The position numbers were made by a program, and so were the translations under genes. Positions 28,838-38,419 of a DNA stretch of 64,000 bases are shown in pieces (position 1 is the stretch's first letter; each line of letters begins with the position of its first letter). Source of the stretch: Noviherbaspirillum cavernae. Its GTDB lineage: Bacteria > Pseudomonadota > Gammaproteobacteria > Burkholderiales > Burkholderiaceae_D. Below the pieces are notes generated by a model. The model made no database searches, had not been told where the DNA came from, and was given only the letters and a program-made list of their open reading frames with translations. The stretch is taken from NCBI RefSeq assembly GCF_003590875.1, contig NZ_QYUN01000002.1, forward strand, positions 2,976,001 through 3,040,000. The letters are read 5' to 3'.

Positions 28838-29800
28838 ATGCATCAACAACCCGACATGAGCCGCTGGCAAGGCCGCATCGACAACGCCGAAGGCGAACTC
28901 GGCCGCCGCTGGCACCAGATCGTCCGCCCGCTTGCCGCGACAACGGAAGGCAAAGGCATCGCCCTGATCGGCTTCGCATGCGACGCCGGCGTGGCGCGCA
29001 ATCACGGGCGCATCGGCGCCAAGAACGGCCCGGCCGCCATCCGCACGGTGCTCGGCAACATGCCGGTGCACCGCTGCACCTCCATCCACGATGCCGGCGA
29101 CATCGTGTGCGTCGCCGAGGAAAAGAACGACGGACTGGAATCAGCGCAGAACTCGCTGTCGGCGGAAATCGATCAGTTGCTGGATCGCGGCCTGCTGCCC
29201 ATCGCCCTGGGCGGCGGACATGAAATCGCCTTCGGCTCCTTCGGCGGCCTGGCGCGCCATCTCGCAAAAAAAGAGAAGGCGCCACGCATCGGCGTCATCA
29301 ACCTCGATGCGCATTTCGACCTGCGCATGGCCGAACAGGCCAGTTCCGGCACACCCTTCCGCCAGATCGCGGAAGATTGCCAGGCACGCGGCTGGCCCTT
29401 TCAGTACTGCTGCCTCGGCGTCAGCAATTTCGCCAACACCGAAGCCCTGTTCGAGCGCGCGCGCAAGCTGGGCGTGACGTGGCGGCTGGACGACGAGATG
29501 GGTGTCGCGCAACTCGACCCGACGCTCGCCACGCTCGCGAACTTCATCGCGCAAGTCGATTACCTCTACTTCACGATCTGTCTTGACGTGCTGCCGGCCG
29601 CAGTCGCGCCCGGCGTCAGCGCACCCGCGCCGCGCGGCGTGCCGATGGAAGTGATCGAACCCATCGTCGACATGGTGGCCGCCAGCGGCAAGCTGCGCGT
29701 CGCCGACATCGCCGAGCTGAACCCGCATCACGACATCGACCAGCGCACCGCCCGCGTCGCCGCCCGCTTCGTGGCTCGGCTGGCCGAACGTACCAGCTAA
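28838..29800 (+). CDS. hutG: Formimidoylglutamase
   Basis: The 320-residue protein belongs to the arginase/ureohydrolase superfamily. Binuclear manganese ligands are visible in LGGGHEIAFG, in NLDAHFDLR and in ICLDVLPAAVAPGVSAP. It hydrolyses N-formimidoyl-glutamate to glutamate and formamide, the last step of the one-step hut branch. No hutF deiminase is present here, supporting that branch over the two-step route. GAGGA precedes the ATG. Confidence 0.93.
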   Translation: MHQQPDMSRWQGRIDNAEGELGRRWHQIVRPLAATTEGKGIALIGFACDAGVARNHGRIGAKNGPAAIRTVLGNMPVHRCTSIHDAGDIVCVAEEKNDGLESAQNSLSAEIDQLLDRGLLPIALGGGHEIAFGSFGGLARHLAKKEKAPRIGVINLDAHFDLRMAEQASSGTPFRQIAEDCQARGWPFQYCCLGVSNFANTEALFERARKLGVTWRLDDEMGVAQLDPTLATLANFIAQVDYLYFTICLDVLPAAVAPGVSAPAPRGVPMEVIEPIVDMVAASGKLRVADIAELNPHHDIDQRTARVAARFVARLAERTS

Positions 29801-29802
29801 TC

Positions 29803-30408
29803 ATGCGCAAATTCGACGCCAGCAATTGCAAGGTGATGCCTTGGAAAAACGGCGGCGGCATCACGACCGAGATCGCCATCGAACCGGCCGATGCCACGCT
29901 CGACAATTTCGAATGGCGCATCAGTTCGGCGCAGGTCGCCACATCGGGGCCGTTCTCGCATTTTCCGGAAATCGACCGCTCGCTGGCGGTGCTCGAAGGC
30001 AGCGGCTTGCAGCTGCGTGTCGATGACGCACAGCAGGCGACGCTGACGGCGGCGAGCACCCCCTTCGTTTTTCGCGGCGAGCAAGGCATCGAAGCCACCT
30101 TGCTCGACGGCCCGATCACGGATTTCAACGTCATGACGCGCCGCACGCGCTGGACGCATGCGCTGGAACGCCTGCAGTTTTGCGGAGACACGTCGCTGGC
30201 ACGTCGCGCGGATCAAGTGTTCATCTACTGCGCACGCGGCGCCGACATCGCGTGCAGCAACGCGCTCGGACAAGGCATCGCGCTGGACGCCGGCGATTCG
30301 GTCCTGGTCGGCAGTACCGACGGCGAGCAGATTCAACTCTCTTCCGCATCGCCCGCCGATCTTTACATCGCCCATCTCTCATTACAGGAAGCAAAGAATG
30401 CCCGTTGA
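29803..30408 (+). CDS. hutD: HutD-family protein
   Basis: The 201-residue cupin-like protein opens with the HutD/Ves signature ([20 protein letters not shown]) and contains [18 protein letters not shown]. HutD in Pseudomonas is thought to cap excessive hut expression, possibly by binding urocanate or formylglutamate; its chemistry is not settled. It starts 2 nt after hutG and overlaps hutI by 11 nt. Confidence 0.92.
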   Translation: MRKFDASNCKVMPWKNGGGITTEIAIEPADATLDNFEWRISSAQVATSGPFSHFPEIDRSLAVLEGSGLQLRVDDAQQATLTAASTPFVFRGEQGIEATLLDGPITDFNVMTRRTRWTHALERLQFCGDTSLARRADQVFIYCARGADIACSNALGQGIALDAGDSVLVGSTDGEQIQLSSASPADLYIAHLSLQEAKNAR

Positions 30409-31651
30409 TCAGCCTCTCCATTGGGATTCCCTCTGGATCAATGTCCATCTCGCCACTGTTGCCGACGCCAACGGCTACGGCGACATCCGCGACGGCGCGA
30501 TCGCCGTCAAGGATGGCCGCATCGCATGGCTGGGAGCGCGCAGCGCACTGCCCGCCGGTTATCAGGCAAAGGAAACGCACGACGGCGAGGGCTGCTGGCT
30601 CACGCCCGGCCTGATCGACTGCCACACGCACATCGTGTACGCAGGCAACCGCAGCGACGAATTCGAAGCGCGCCTGAACGGCGTGGCCTATGAAGAGATT
30701 GCAAAGCGCGGCGGCGGCATCGTCTCGACCGTGCGCGCCACCCGCGCCGCGACGGAAGACGCGCTGTACGCCGCCAGCCTGCCGCGCGTGCGCAATCTGC
30801 TGGCCGAAGGCGTCACCACGCTCGAAATCAAATCCGGCTACGGCCTCGACCTCGAGAGCGAACGCAAGATGCTGCGCGTGGCGCGCAAGCTCGGCGCAAC
30901 GCTGCCGGTGCGCGTCAAGACCACCTTCCTCGGCGCGCACGCACTGCCGCCGGAGTATGCGGGACAGGCCGACGCCTACATCGACCTGATCTGCGAACAG
31001 ATGCTGCCTGCGCTGGCCGACGAAGGACTGGCCGACGCGGTTGATGCCTTCTGCGAAAAAATCGGCTTCTCCAGCGCGCAGACCGAACGCGTATTCGAGG
31101 CGGCAAAGGAACGCGGCCTGCCGGTGAAACTGCACGCCGAACAACTCTCCGATCAGGGCGGCGCGGCACTCACCGCCCGCTATCGCGGTCTCTCCGCCGA
31201 TCACCTCGAATATCTGTCGGACGAAGGCATCGCCGCGATGGCCGCCGCCGGCACCGTCGCCGTGCTGTTGCCTGGCGCGTTCTACTTCCTGCGCGAAACC
31301 AAATTCCCGCCGCTGCAGGCATTGCGCGACGCCGGTGTGCCGATCGCCATTTCCACCGACTGCAACCCCGGCACCTCGCCCATGACCTCGCTGCTGCTGG
31401 CGATGAACATGGCATGCACCATCTTCCGCATGACGCCGCAGGAAGCGCTGGCAGGCGCGACCATCCACGCAGCCAGGGCGCTCGGCATGGAAAAGGATTG
31501 CGGCAGTCTGGCAGTCGGCAAGCTTGCGGATTTTGCGCTGTGGGCGATTGACCGTCCGGGCGATCTGGCGTATGCGATCGGCGGGAATCCGTGCCAGGCA
31601 GTGGTGAATGCGGGGGTCAAGCGCGGCGCCCGGATCGACGCGGCCGGCTGA
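30398..31651 (+). CDS. hutI: Imidazolonepropionase
   Basis: The start at 30398 ([20 protein letters not shown]) overlaps the end of hutD and gives 417 residues; the frame is open further upstream within hutD. The amidohydrolase metal site includes [12 protein letters not shown] (paired histidines) and [13 protein letters not shown], with the aspartate in [12 protein letters not shown]. It hydrolyses imidazolonepropionate to formimidoylglutamate. The last gene of the regulon, followed by a strong hairpin. Confidence 0.96.
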   Translation: MPVDQPLHWDSLWINVHLATVADANGYGDIRDGAIAVKDGRIAWLGARSALPAGYQAKETHDGEGCWLTPGLIDCHTHIVYAGNRSDEFEARLNGVAYEEIAKRGGGIVSTVRATRAATEDALYAASLPRVRNLLAEGVTTLEIKSGYGLDLESERKMLRVARKLGATLPVRVKTTFLGAHALPPEYAGQADAYIDLICEQMLPALADEGLADAVDAFCEKIGFSSAQTERVFEAAKERGLPVKLHAEQLSDQGGAALTARYRGLSADHLEYLSDEGIAAMAAAGTVAVLLPGAFYFLRETKFPPLQALRDAGVPIAISTDCNPGTSPMTSLLLAMNMACTIFRMTPQEALAGATIHAARALGMEKDCGSLAVGKLADFALWAIDRPGDLAYAIGGNPCQAVVNAGVKRGARIDAAG

Positions 31652-31674
31652 ACGCGCCTCGCTTGCAGCAGGGA

Positions 31675-31701
31675 GCGTGTCCGCAGCATGAGCGGACACG
31701 C
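31675..31701. terminator. Bidirectional terminator-like hairpin
   Basis: GCGTGTCCGC (31675-31684) and GCGGACACGC (31692-31701) form a perfect 10-bp stem over a 7-nt loop between the convergent hutI and waaF stops. There is no strong T-run on either side, so efficiency is uncertain. Confidence 0.6.
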
Positions 31702-31720
31702 GGCCGGGTTCACCCTCGCC

Positions 31721-32767
31721 TCAATGAGACGCCAATACGGGCTGCAACGGCTCCCATGCCATTTCTGCGGAAATTTCCTTCATGCATCGGTGATGACCCA
31801 AGGGACATTCGCGCTGCTTGCAGGGCGAACATTCCAGCCCGAGCCACAATGACGTGGCGACATCCGAGAACGGCGGCGCGTGTTTCGGATCAGTCGGCCC
31901 GTAGATTGCCACGATCGGCCGATTCAAGGCAGAGGCGATGTGCAGCAAGCCGGAATCGTTGCTCACCACGGCATTCGCTTTCGCGATCAGGGCAATCGCG
32001 TCGCCCAGCGAGGTAACACCGGCAAGGTTGTGTACGCCCGGCGCTGCGGCGACGATCTCGTCGCACACCGGCTTGTCTTTTCCGGAACCGAGCAAGGCGA
32101 TCTGTGCCTGCGGATGCGCACGCAGGATGATCTTCGCCAGATCGGCAAAATGCGACGTCGGCCAACGCTTGGCCGATCCGAATTCGGCACCCGGCGCAAA
32201 TACCACCAGCGGCAGCTCCATGCGCAATCCGATCCTCGACAAGGCGGCCTCTTGCTGCACCTCAGGCACGTTCAGCGACGGACGCGGCAGCGCGGACGGT
32301 GCCGGCACCTCGCGCGCAGGTGGTGCGGCAAGCGCGGCATAGAAAGACACCATGGGACGAGGCGCGGCACGATTGTCACGATGGATGACGTTGAGCAGGC
32401 CGTACCGCATTTCGCCGCGATACCCGACCCGGCGCGGAATCCCGGCCAGCCAGGGAATCAGCGCGAACTTCAGCGTGTTGGGCAGCACGTAGGCCTCGGC
32501 ATAGCCTCTTTGCTTCAGACGCGCGGCAAACTCGCGGCGCTCCCGCAATTGCAGCGCACCATGCCTGAACGGCGCTTCCAGCACTGTGTCAACCTCGCGC
32601 ATCGCCCGCCATGCCGGCGCCACCCAGCCCGGTGCAAGCACATCGATCGGGTGATCGGGATGCCGCTGGCGCAGCAGTTGCAGCAATGGCTGCGCCATCA
32701 CCGCATCGCCGATCCAGTTCGGCGAGATGACGAGAATACGAGGCACGCCGGATGCAACGGATGTCAT
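31721..32767 (-). CDS. waaF: ADP-heptose:LPS heptosyltransferase II
   Basis: The 348-residue family-9 glycosyltransferase shows the WaaF N-terminus (RILVISPNWIGDAVMAQPLL), VVFAPGAEFGSAKRWPTSHF, and the nucleotide-sugar site region NDSGLLHIASALNRP. It adds the second heptose to the LPS inner core at the cytoplasmic face. The start overlaps the stop of the AhpD-like gene by 4 nt, placing it last in a waaL-msbA-ahpD-like-waaF chain. Confidence 0.95.
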   Translation of the reverse strand: MTSVASGVPRILVISPNWIGDAVMAQPLLQLLRQRHPDHPIDVLAPGWVAPAWRAMREVDTVLEAPFRHGALQLRERREFAARLKQRGYAEAYVLPNTLKFALIPWLAGIPRRVGYRGEMRYGLLNVIHRDNRAAPRPMVSFYAALAAPPAREVPAPSALPRPSLNVPEVQQEAALSRIGLRMELPLVVFAPGAEFGSAKRWPTSHFADLAKIILRAHPQAQIALLGSGKDKPVCDEIVAAAPGVHNLAGVTSLGDAIALIAKANAVVSNDSGLLHIASALNRPIVAIYGPTDPKHAPPFSDVATSLWLGLECSPCKQRECPLGHHRCMKEISAEMAWEPLQPVLASH

Positions 32768-33351
32768 GTGCGCGGCACCCGTCCCATCAGGTAAAACTCG
32801 TCGTTCGGCCGCATGGACACCACGTTCGCCATGCGGTTGGACAAGCCGAAGAAGGCGGTGATCGCGGCGATGTCCCAGACATCTTCGTCATCGAATCCGT
32901 GCTGGTGCAAGAGCGCGTAATCGTCTTCGGTCACGTCCTGCGAACGCAGGCAAACCTTGAGCGCAAAATCCAGCATCGCCTTCTGGCGCGGCATGATATC
33001 GGCTTTCAAGTGATTCACCGCGATCTGGTCGGCCACCAGCGGCTGCTTGGAGTAGATGCGCACCAGTGCGCCATGCGCCACCACGCAATACAGGCAACCG
33101 TTCCTTGCACTGGTCGCGGTGACGATCATTTCGCGATCGGCCTTGGTCAGGCCGCCGGTGTCCTTCAGCATCAGCGCATCGTGATAGGCGAAGAATGCGC
33201 GGAATTCATCGGGCCGATGCGCGAGGGCAAGAAAGACATTCGGCACAAAGCCTGCCTTTTCCTGCACGGCCAGAATCATCTGCTTGATGTCATCCGGCAA
33301 CTCAATCAACTCGGGCACGGGGAAGCGGGAGATGGGCGGCGTGTTGGTCAT
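32764..33351 (-). CDS. AhpD-like peroxidase-related protein
   Basis: This 195-residue helical protein belongs to the carboxymuconolactone decarboxylase/AhpD superfamily, peroxidase-related subgroup. The redox pair is C-L-Y-C in TATSARNGCLYCVVAHGALV, followed by the conserved histidine. It is wedged between msbA and waaF with 4-nt overlaps on both sides. A thiol peroxidase inside an LPS operon has no obvious biosynthetic role; it may protect envelope assembly from oxidants, or its linkage may be incidental. Confidence 0.88.
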   Translation of the reverse strand: MTNTPPISRFPVPELIELPDDIKQMILAVQEKAGFVPNVFLALAHRPDEFRAFFAYHDALMLKDTGGLTKADREMIVTATSARNGCLYCVVAHGALVRIYSKQPLVADQIAVNHLKADIMPRQKAMLDFALKVCLRSQDVTEDDYALLHQHGFDDEDVWDIAAITAFFGLSNRMANVVSMRPNDEFYLMGRVPRT

Positions 33352-35087
33352 GATGCAAGCTCCTTTTCGAACTGCAGATGGTACAGATTGGCATAGACCC
33401 CATTTCTGGCAAGAAGCTCCGCATGCGGCCCCGATTCCACGATCCGGCCGCCCACCAGCACGACAATGCGGTCTGCCCGTTCAATCGTGGACAGGCGATG
33501 CGCAATGACCAGCGTCGTGCGGCCTTGCATCAGCTCGTCCAGCGCCGCCTGCACGGCGCGCTCGGATTCCGAATCGAGCGCCGAAGTCGCTTCGTCCAGG
33601 ATCAGGATCGGCGCATCCTTGTAGATTGCGCGCGCAATGGCGAGGCGCTGGCGCTGACCGCCCGACAGGCGCATGCCGTTGTCTCCGACCGGCGTTTCCA
33701 ACCCTTGCGGCAAGTTCGCGATCACCTCGCTCAGATGCGCCGCTCTCGCCGCGGCCTCGATACGCGCACGATCCGGATTCGCGTCGCCATACGCGATATT
33801 GGCCGCCACGGTATCGTCGAACAGCACGACGTTCTGGCTCACCATCGCGATCTGCGCGCGCAGGCTTTCCAGTGCAAGCTGTCCGATCGGCTCGCCATCG
33901 AGGCGGATTTCGCCGCTGGTGACGCGATAGAACTCCGGCACCAGGTTGACCAGCGTCGATTTGCCGCCGCCCGACATGCCGACGAATGCCACGGTCTCGC
34001 CCGGCATGATCTTCAGATCGATGCCGGCAAGCGCAGGCTGGTTCTGCCCCGGATAGGAGAAGCCGACGTCGACGAACTCCAGCCTGCCGTCGACGCGCCC
34101 CGTCAGTCGCTTGCCGTCGCCGCGCTCCGGCGCGGTATCGATCAGCGCGAACACCGCCTCGGCCGCCGCCATCCCGCGCTGCAAGGGCCCGTTGACTTCG
34201 GCGATATGCTTCAGCGGCGTCAGCAGCATCAGCATCGCGGTGATGAATGATGCAAAACCGCCGACAGTCGCCTCGCCTCGGCCCGACTGGATCAAGGCAA
34301 TCACGATCACCACCGACACCGCACAGGCCGTCATGATCTGCGTGATCGGCACCGTCGCGGCGAAGGTGCTGGCCATGCGCATCGCATAGCTGCGCAGCTT
34401 GCCGGCGCGGGCTGCGAAACGCGTCTGTTCGTAGTGATTGCCGCCGAAGATCTTGATGACTTGCTGCGCCCGCGTGGTTTCCTCGATGACCTGCGTCAAC
34501 TCGGCGTTGACCGCGAGATAGTCGCTGTTCAGCTTGCGCAGGCGCTTGCCCGTCATGCGCACCACGACCGCGATCAGCGGCAGCAGCACCAGCGTGATCA
34601 GCGTCAGACGCCAGTTCAGCCACAGCAGATAGCCCAGCAGACCGATCACCGTCAGGGTGTCGCGAATCAGGGACGTGAACACGTTGCGGATCATGTCGAT
34701 GATCTGCTGCACTTCAAACATCATCGAATTGATCACCCGCGCCGATGAGCCTGTCACATAAAAGCTGACGGGCACGTCGAGCAGGCGGTTGAACATCTGC
34801 TGCCGCAACTCGTTGAGCAAGCGCGTCGAAACCCACGTCATCATGTACGTGGTCGTGAAGGTGGAAGCGCCGCGCAAGGTGAAAATCCCGACCACGAAGA
34901 CCGGCACGGCCCACAGCGAGAACGACGGTGCGCCGGAGAAGCCCTTGTCCAGCAGGATCTTCATCATCGCCGCCAGGGACGGCTCGGTCAGCGCCGTCAC
35001 CATCATGCCGATGAACGCCAGCGCGAGGCGGCCCTTGTACGGAGGAAGCATCAGGGCGAGACGCTTGAAGTGCGTCGGCGGTTTCAT
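33348..35087 (-). CDS. msbA: Lipid A export permease/ATPase MsbA
   Basis: The 579-residue half-transporter has six membrane segments in its first 320 residues (AFIGMMVTALTEPSLAAMMK near the start) and a C-terminal ATPase: Walker A GMSGGGKSTL, signature LSGGQRQRLAIARAI, Walker B ILILDEATSALD, switch VIAHRL. It flips lipid A-core across the inner membrane as a homodimer. Position next to the O-antigen ligase and waaF supports MsbA over a generic exporter. Confidence 0.94.
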   Translation of the reverse strand: MKPPTHFKRLALMLPPYKGRLALAFIGMMVTALTEPSLAAMMKILLDKGFSGAPSFSLWAVPVFVVGIFTLRGASTFTTTYMMTWVSTRLLNELRQQMFNRLLDVPVSFYVTGSSARVINSMMFEVQQIIDMIRNVFTSLIRDTLTVIGLLGYLLWLNWRLTLITLVLLPLIAVVVRMTGKRLRKLNSDYLAVNAELTQVIEETTRAQQVIKIFGGNHYEQTRFAARAGKLRSYAMRMASTFAATVPITQIMTACAVSVVIVIALIQSGRGEATVGGFASFITAMLMLLTPLKHIAEVNGPLQRGMAAAEAVFALIDTAPERGDGKRLTGRVDGRLEFVDVGFSYPGQNQPALAGIDLKIMPGETVAFVGMSGGGKSTLVNLVPEFYRVTSGEIRLDGEPIGQLALESLRAQIAMVSQNVVLFDDTVAANIAYGDANPDRARIEAAARAAHLSEVIANLPQGLETPVGDNGMRLSGGQRQRLAIARAIYKDAPILILDEATSALDSESERAVQAALDELMQGRTTLVIAHRLSTIERADRIVVLVGGRIVESGPHAELLARNGVYANLYHLQFEKELAS

Positions 35088-35180
35088 TGTTCAGCTCGCT
35101 GTATCAACATGTGCAACCTTGCTTGAAAATCAATCGGCACCGCCTGGCAGCGGCTGCGATCGGGAATTGGATTGTTCATA

Positions 35181-36467
35181 CTAACCGACGCGATCCGCGA
35201 CGGCCGCGCCGCCGCCCCATCGCATCGGGACGCCGCGCCGCGCCTGCGCATACAGGCAACCGGCAAGGAGCGCGAACCAGTGGCCTTCCGTGACATCCCA
35301 CAACAAACTGTTGAACATGGCCGAGATGAAGAAGACCCCGCACAGTATCAGCACGCAGTCCGCCGCGTAGGAGGCGTTCTTGCGGCCGCCGAAAGCCAGC
35401 GATGCCATGAGCAATGCGTACAGCACCAGCCCCGCTGCGCCCAGCTGCACGCCGATCAGGATGATTTCGCTGTGCGGTTGATGCCGGCGCGACTGCATCT
35501 CACTGCCTACCGGCCATACCGTTTTTGCGATGGGGGAAAATGCTTCCTGGAACGAACCGGTTCCCGAACCCAGCAAGGGGTTTTCCGCAATCAGCCTCAG
35601 GCCGCCGCGATAAAACGCCAGGCGAATGCCGCTTGAACTGAATACCTCCGAGCCGGCAGGCGAACCGGAATGATTTTCCATCTCTGAAACGAGACGCTGA
35701 ACGCGGGATTTGACATTGTTCGACATAAAGTAAGTACCGGCGAACAACATGAGCACGGTCATGATGCTGATCACCAGCATTTTCGGTCTGGCATGAAACC
35801 GCGCGAGCGACAGCACCATCAAGCCGACAAACAACACGATGTAACCGGTACGTCCCTGCGTCAGAAAAATGATCGGGAACGCAAAAAAGAGTCCGCCAAC
35901 AATCGAGAGTATCCGCGTGCGCGTCGTCGCCGCGTAATGGTAATAAGCAAAGCACGCCACTGCGGCAAAGCCGAGCAGGACGCCGGTCGTGATGTGATTC
36001 TTGAAAACCACCGCATTGTGCGGGTCGGGCACGCGCTTGATGCCGATGCTTCCCGGAACCAGGCCCAGCCGCGCGAGATACGAGGAAACGGCAAGAATGG
36101 CCGCACCGGCCATGAACGCGATCATCGCGCGCTTCGTCAACTTGTCGTCGCGCCAGGCCAGCGCCATGCCCAGCGGAATCAACAGCAACTTGAGGTATTT
36201 GCCGATACCGCCGCGCACCTCATTGGCGGGCGCGATGGTCCACAGGGTGCCGAGGATGAACAGTCCGAACAATGCAAGCGCAAGCAAGGATGGCCGCAAA
36301 CGCAAGCCGTCCCGCAATTCCCTGTCTGCATACAGCGCAAATGGAAAGCTCAGGTAAGCCAGCCATACGAAAACGTTCGTCAGCGCCGTGGATGTCGAAA
36401 CAAAAAACAGCGCCAGCACGAAGAACCAACCCGCCATGCGCGTGGCCGCCACTCCCGATATCCTCAT
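35181..36467 (-). CDS. O-antigen ligase family protein (WaaL-like)
   Basis: The 428-residue protein has about ten to twelve membrane segments and a large periplasmic loop late in the sequence, including SSGIRLAFYRGGLRLIAENP and MQSRRHQPHSEIILIGVQLG with the RX-type and H residues of the Wzy_C/WaaL domain. Start: AAAGGGA abuts the ATG at 36476 with no spacing, while the in-frame ATG at 36467 is 9 nt from it and is preferred. It likely joins a lipid-linked glycan to lipid A-core in the periplasm; O-antigen polymerase or another bactoprenol-glycan ligase are alternatives. Confidence 0.88.
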   Translation of the reverse strand: MRISGVAATRMAGWFFVLALFFVSTSTALTNVFVWLAYLSFPFALYADRELRDGLRLRPSLLALALFGLFILGTLWTIAPANEVRGGIGKYLKLLLIPLGMALAWRDDKLTKRAMIAFMAGAAILAVSSYLARLGLVPGSIGIKRVPDPHNAVVFKNHITTGVLLGFAAVACFAYYHYAATTRTRILSIVGGLFFAFPIIFLTQGRTGYIVLFVGLMVLSLARFHARPKMLVISIMTVLMLFAGTYFMSNNVKSRVQRLVSEMENHSGSPAGSEVFSSSGIRLAFYRGGLRLIAENPLLGSGTGSFQEAFSPIAKTVWPVGSEMQSRRHQPHSEIILIGVQLGAAGLVLYALLMASLAFGGRKNASYAADCVLILCGVFFISAMFNSLLWDVTEGHWFALLAGCLYAQARRGVPMRWGGGAAVADRVG

Positions 36468-36660
36468 CAAATCCATTCCCTTTAATTGCCAGGCCGCCGT
36501 TCCGCGAAAGCCTGCGCGATTATATTGGATTATCCCGAATCGACACCATGCGTCTCGCGCCGGAACGCCGCGCCCTGGCAGCCCATCGCAAGCGCAAACC
36601 GATGCCCTATAATCCAAGCGCCTCTTTCTGTCGCCATCCGAATATCGTGCAAAACAAACA

Positions 36661-37476
36661 ATGAATACCCCTCCCGAAACAGCGGCGGTTCGCCTGTCCG
36701 TGATCCTGATCACGAAGAATGAAGTGCATAACATCAAGGCATGTCTGAATAGCGTGGATTTCGCGGACGAGATCATCGTGGTCGACTCCGGCAGCACGGA
36801 TGGCACGGTCGAACTGGCGCGCGCGGCCGGCGCTGTTGTCATCGAGACCACGGATTGGCCGGGATTCGGCCCGCAGAAAAACCGCGCACTCGAGGCTGCG
36901 CGCGGCGAATGGGTGCTGTCGATCGATGCCGATGAACGCATCACGCCGGAACTCGCCGATGAGATCAGGCAGGCGATTGAACAACGCGCATCGGCCGACG
37001 CCTGCGACATTTCGCGCCGCTCGTGGTATTGCGGCCGCTTCATCAAGCATTCCGGCTGGACGCCCGACTACGTGACGCGCCTGTTCAGGCGCGGGAAGGC
37101 GAAATTCACCAACGACATCGTGCATGAGCACCTGGTCGTCGAAGGCAGTACGCAACGCCTCAAGTCCGTGATGCTGCATTACAGCTTCCGGGATTTTTCG
37201 CAAGTGCTGCAAAAAATTGACAACTATTCCACACTATCTGCACGACAAGCTTACGCGCGCGGCAGGCGCGCCAGTGTGGGCCAGGCCGTACTGCATGGCA
37301 TGTGGGCTTTCATGCGCACCTATTTCCTGCGCCTGGGCTTTCTGGATGGCGCGAACGGTCTGGCGCTGGCAATTTCCAATGCGGAAGGCAGCTACTACCG
37401 GTACCTGAAAATCTGGCTGCTCGATCAACAGGATCCGCTTGCGTCATCGTCCGCAAATACCGTGGACAGGCGCTGA
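36661..37476 (+). CDS. Family-2 glycosyltransferase (WaaE/KdtX-like)
   Basis: The 271-residue protein has the GT-A fold start LSVILITKNEVHNIKACLNS, the nucleotide-sugar motif IIVVDSGSTDGT, the metal site LSIDADE and the WaaE-type segment RRGKAKFTNDIVHEHLVVEG. WaaE/KdtX enzymes add a glucose to the LPS inner-core heptose in the cytoplasm. It is divergent from the ligase gene across 184 bp and followed by a second glycosyltransferase, in keeping with an LPS core cluster. Confidence 0.9.
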   Translation: MNTPPETAAVRLSVILITKNEVHNIKACLNSVDFADEIIVVDSGSTDGTVELARAAGAVVIETTDWPGFGPQKNRALEAARGEWVLSIDADERITPELADEIRQAIEQRASADACDISRRSWYCGRFIKHSGWTPDYVTRLFRRGKAKFTNDIVHEHLVVEGSTQRLKSVMLHYSFRDFSQVLQKIDNYSTLSARQAYARGRRASVGQAVLHGMWAFMRTYFLRLGFLDGANGLALAISNAEGSYYRYLKIWLLDQQDPLASSSANTVDRR

Positions 37477-37531
37477 TCGCCATGTGCGCAACCCTTGTGA
37501 AAACTTGTCAACGACACGCCAGCTTCGAAAC

Positions 37532-38401
37532 ATGACTTCAAAAAATGACATGCTGATTTCGGTCATCGTCACCACCTACAATCGACCGGATGCGCTGACG
37601 GAGGTGATGCATGCGCTGCTGGATCAGACCGACCGGAACTTTGAAGTGATCATCGCGGACGACGGCTCGGCCGAGCCCACGCGACAAGCCATCCTGCCGT
37701 TCCGCAAAACCAGCCGGAGCCGCGGACCGCAGCGCTTCGTTCATGCATGGCAACCGGATGACGGTTTCAGGGCATCGGCTGCGCGCAATCTCGGCGTGTT
37801 CGCTTCGCGTGGTGAATATCTCATTTTCCTCGATGGCGATTGCGTTCCGCGACCCGATTTCGTCGCCAGGCACCGGCTGCTGGCGGAAGCGGGCTTCATG
37901 GTGTCGGGCAGCCGCGTGCTGCTGTCGGAGCAATTCACGCAACGTCTGCTGTCCACGGACGCGTCCGCCCCGGTTCACTCCATGGGCTTGCCGTACTGGA
38001 TGATGCAAAGAATCCTCGGCAACGCCAACAAGGTCGTTCCGCTGCTGCACTTCCCCGATACACGCTTGCGCCATTACCGTTCGGTCAAGTGGAGCAGGAT
38101 CAAGAGCTGCAATCTCGCCATGTGGCGCAGCGACTATGCGGCGGTGAACGGGTTCGATGAAAGCTTTGTCGGCTGGGGCCATGAAGACGCCGACCTCGTG
38201 CTGCGCCTTGCGCGGCACGGCGTCAGGCGCAAGGGTGGCGCGTTCTCGACCGAAGTCTTTCATTTGTGGCATCGGGAAAATACACGTGCCACCGAATCGG
38301 AAAATCGCCAGCGCGTGGAAGAACGCATGCGCAGCGGCTTGATCAAGGCCGAAAGCGGCTTGTCCGCCCATCCCAAGCCGGAAGATCGCATCGAGACCTG
38401 A
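37532..38401 (+). CDS. Family-2 glycosyltransferase
   Basis: The start at 37532 (MTSKNDMLISVIVTTYNRPD) gives 289 residues; a longer frame begins inside the previous gene and lacks homology-like sequence. Motifs are VIIADDGSAEPTRQ, the DXD-type FLDGDC and the C-terminal GT-A/galactosyltransferase segment SCNLAMWRSDYAAVNGFDES followed by GWGHEDADLVLRL. The acceptor and sugar are unknown; LPS core extension is likely from context. Confidence 0.9.
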   Translation: MTSKNDMLISVIVTTYNRPDALTEVMHALLDQTDRNFEVIIADDGSAEPTRQAILPFRKTSRSRGPQRFVHAWQPDDGFRASAARNLGVFASRGEYLIFLDGDCVPRPDFVARHRLLAEAGFMVSGSRVLLSEQFTQRLLSTDASAPVHSMGLPYWMMQRILGNANKVVPLLHFPDTRLRHYRSVKWSRIKSCNLAMWRSDYAAVNGFDESFVGWGHEDADLVLRLARHGVRRKGGAFSTEVFHLWHRENTRATESENRQRVEERMRSGLIKAESGLSAHPKPEDRIET

Positions 38402-38419
38402 GTCGCGCTCAGGCCTCGC

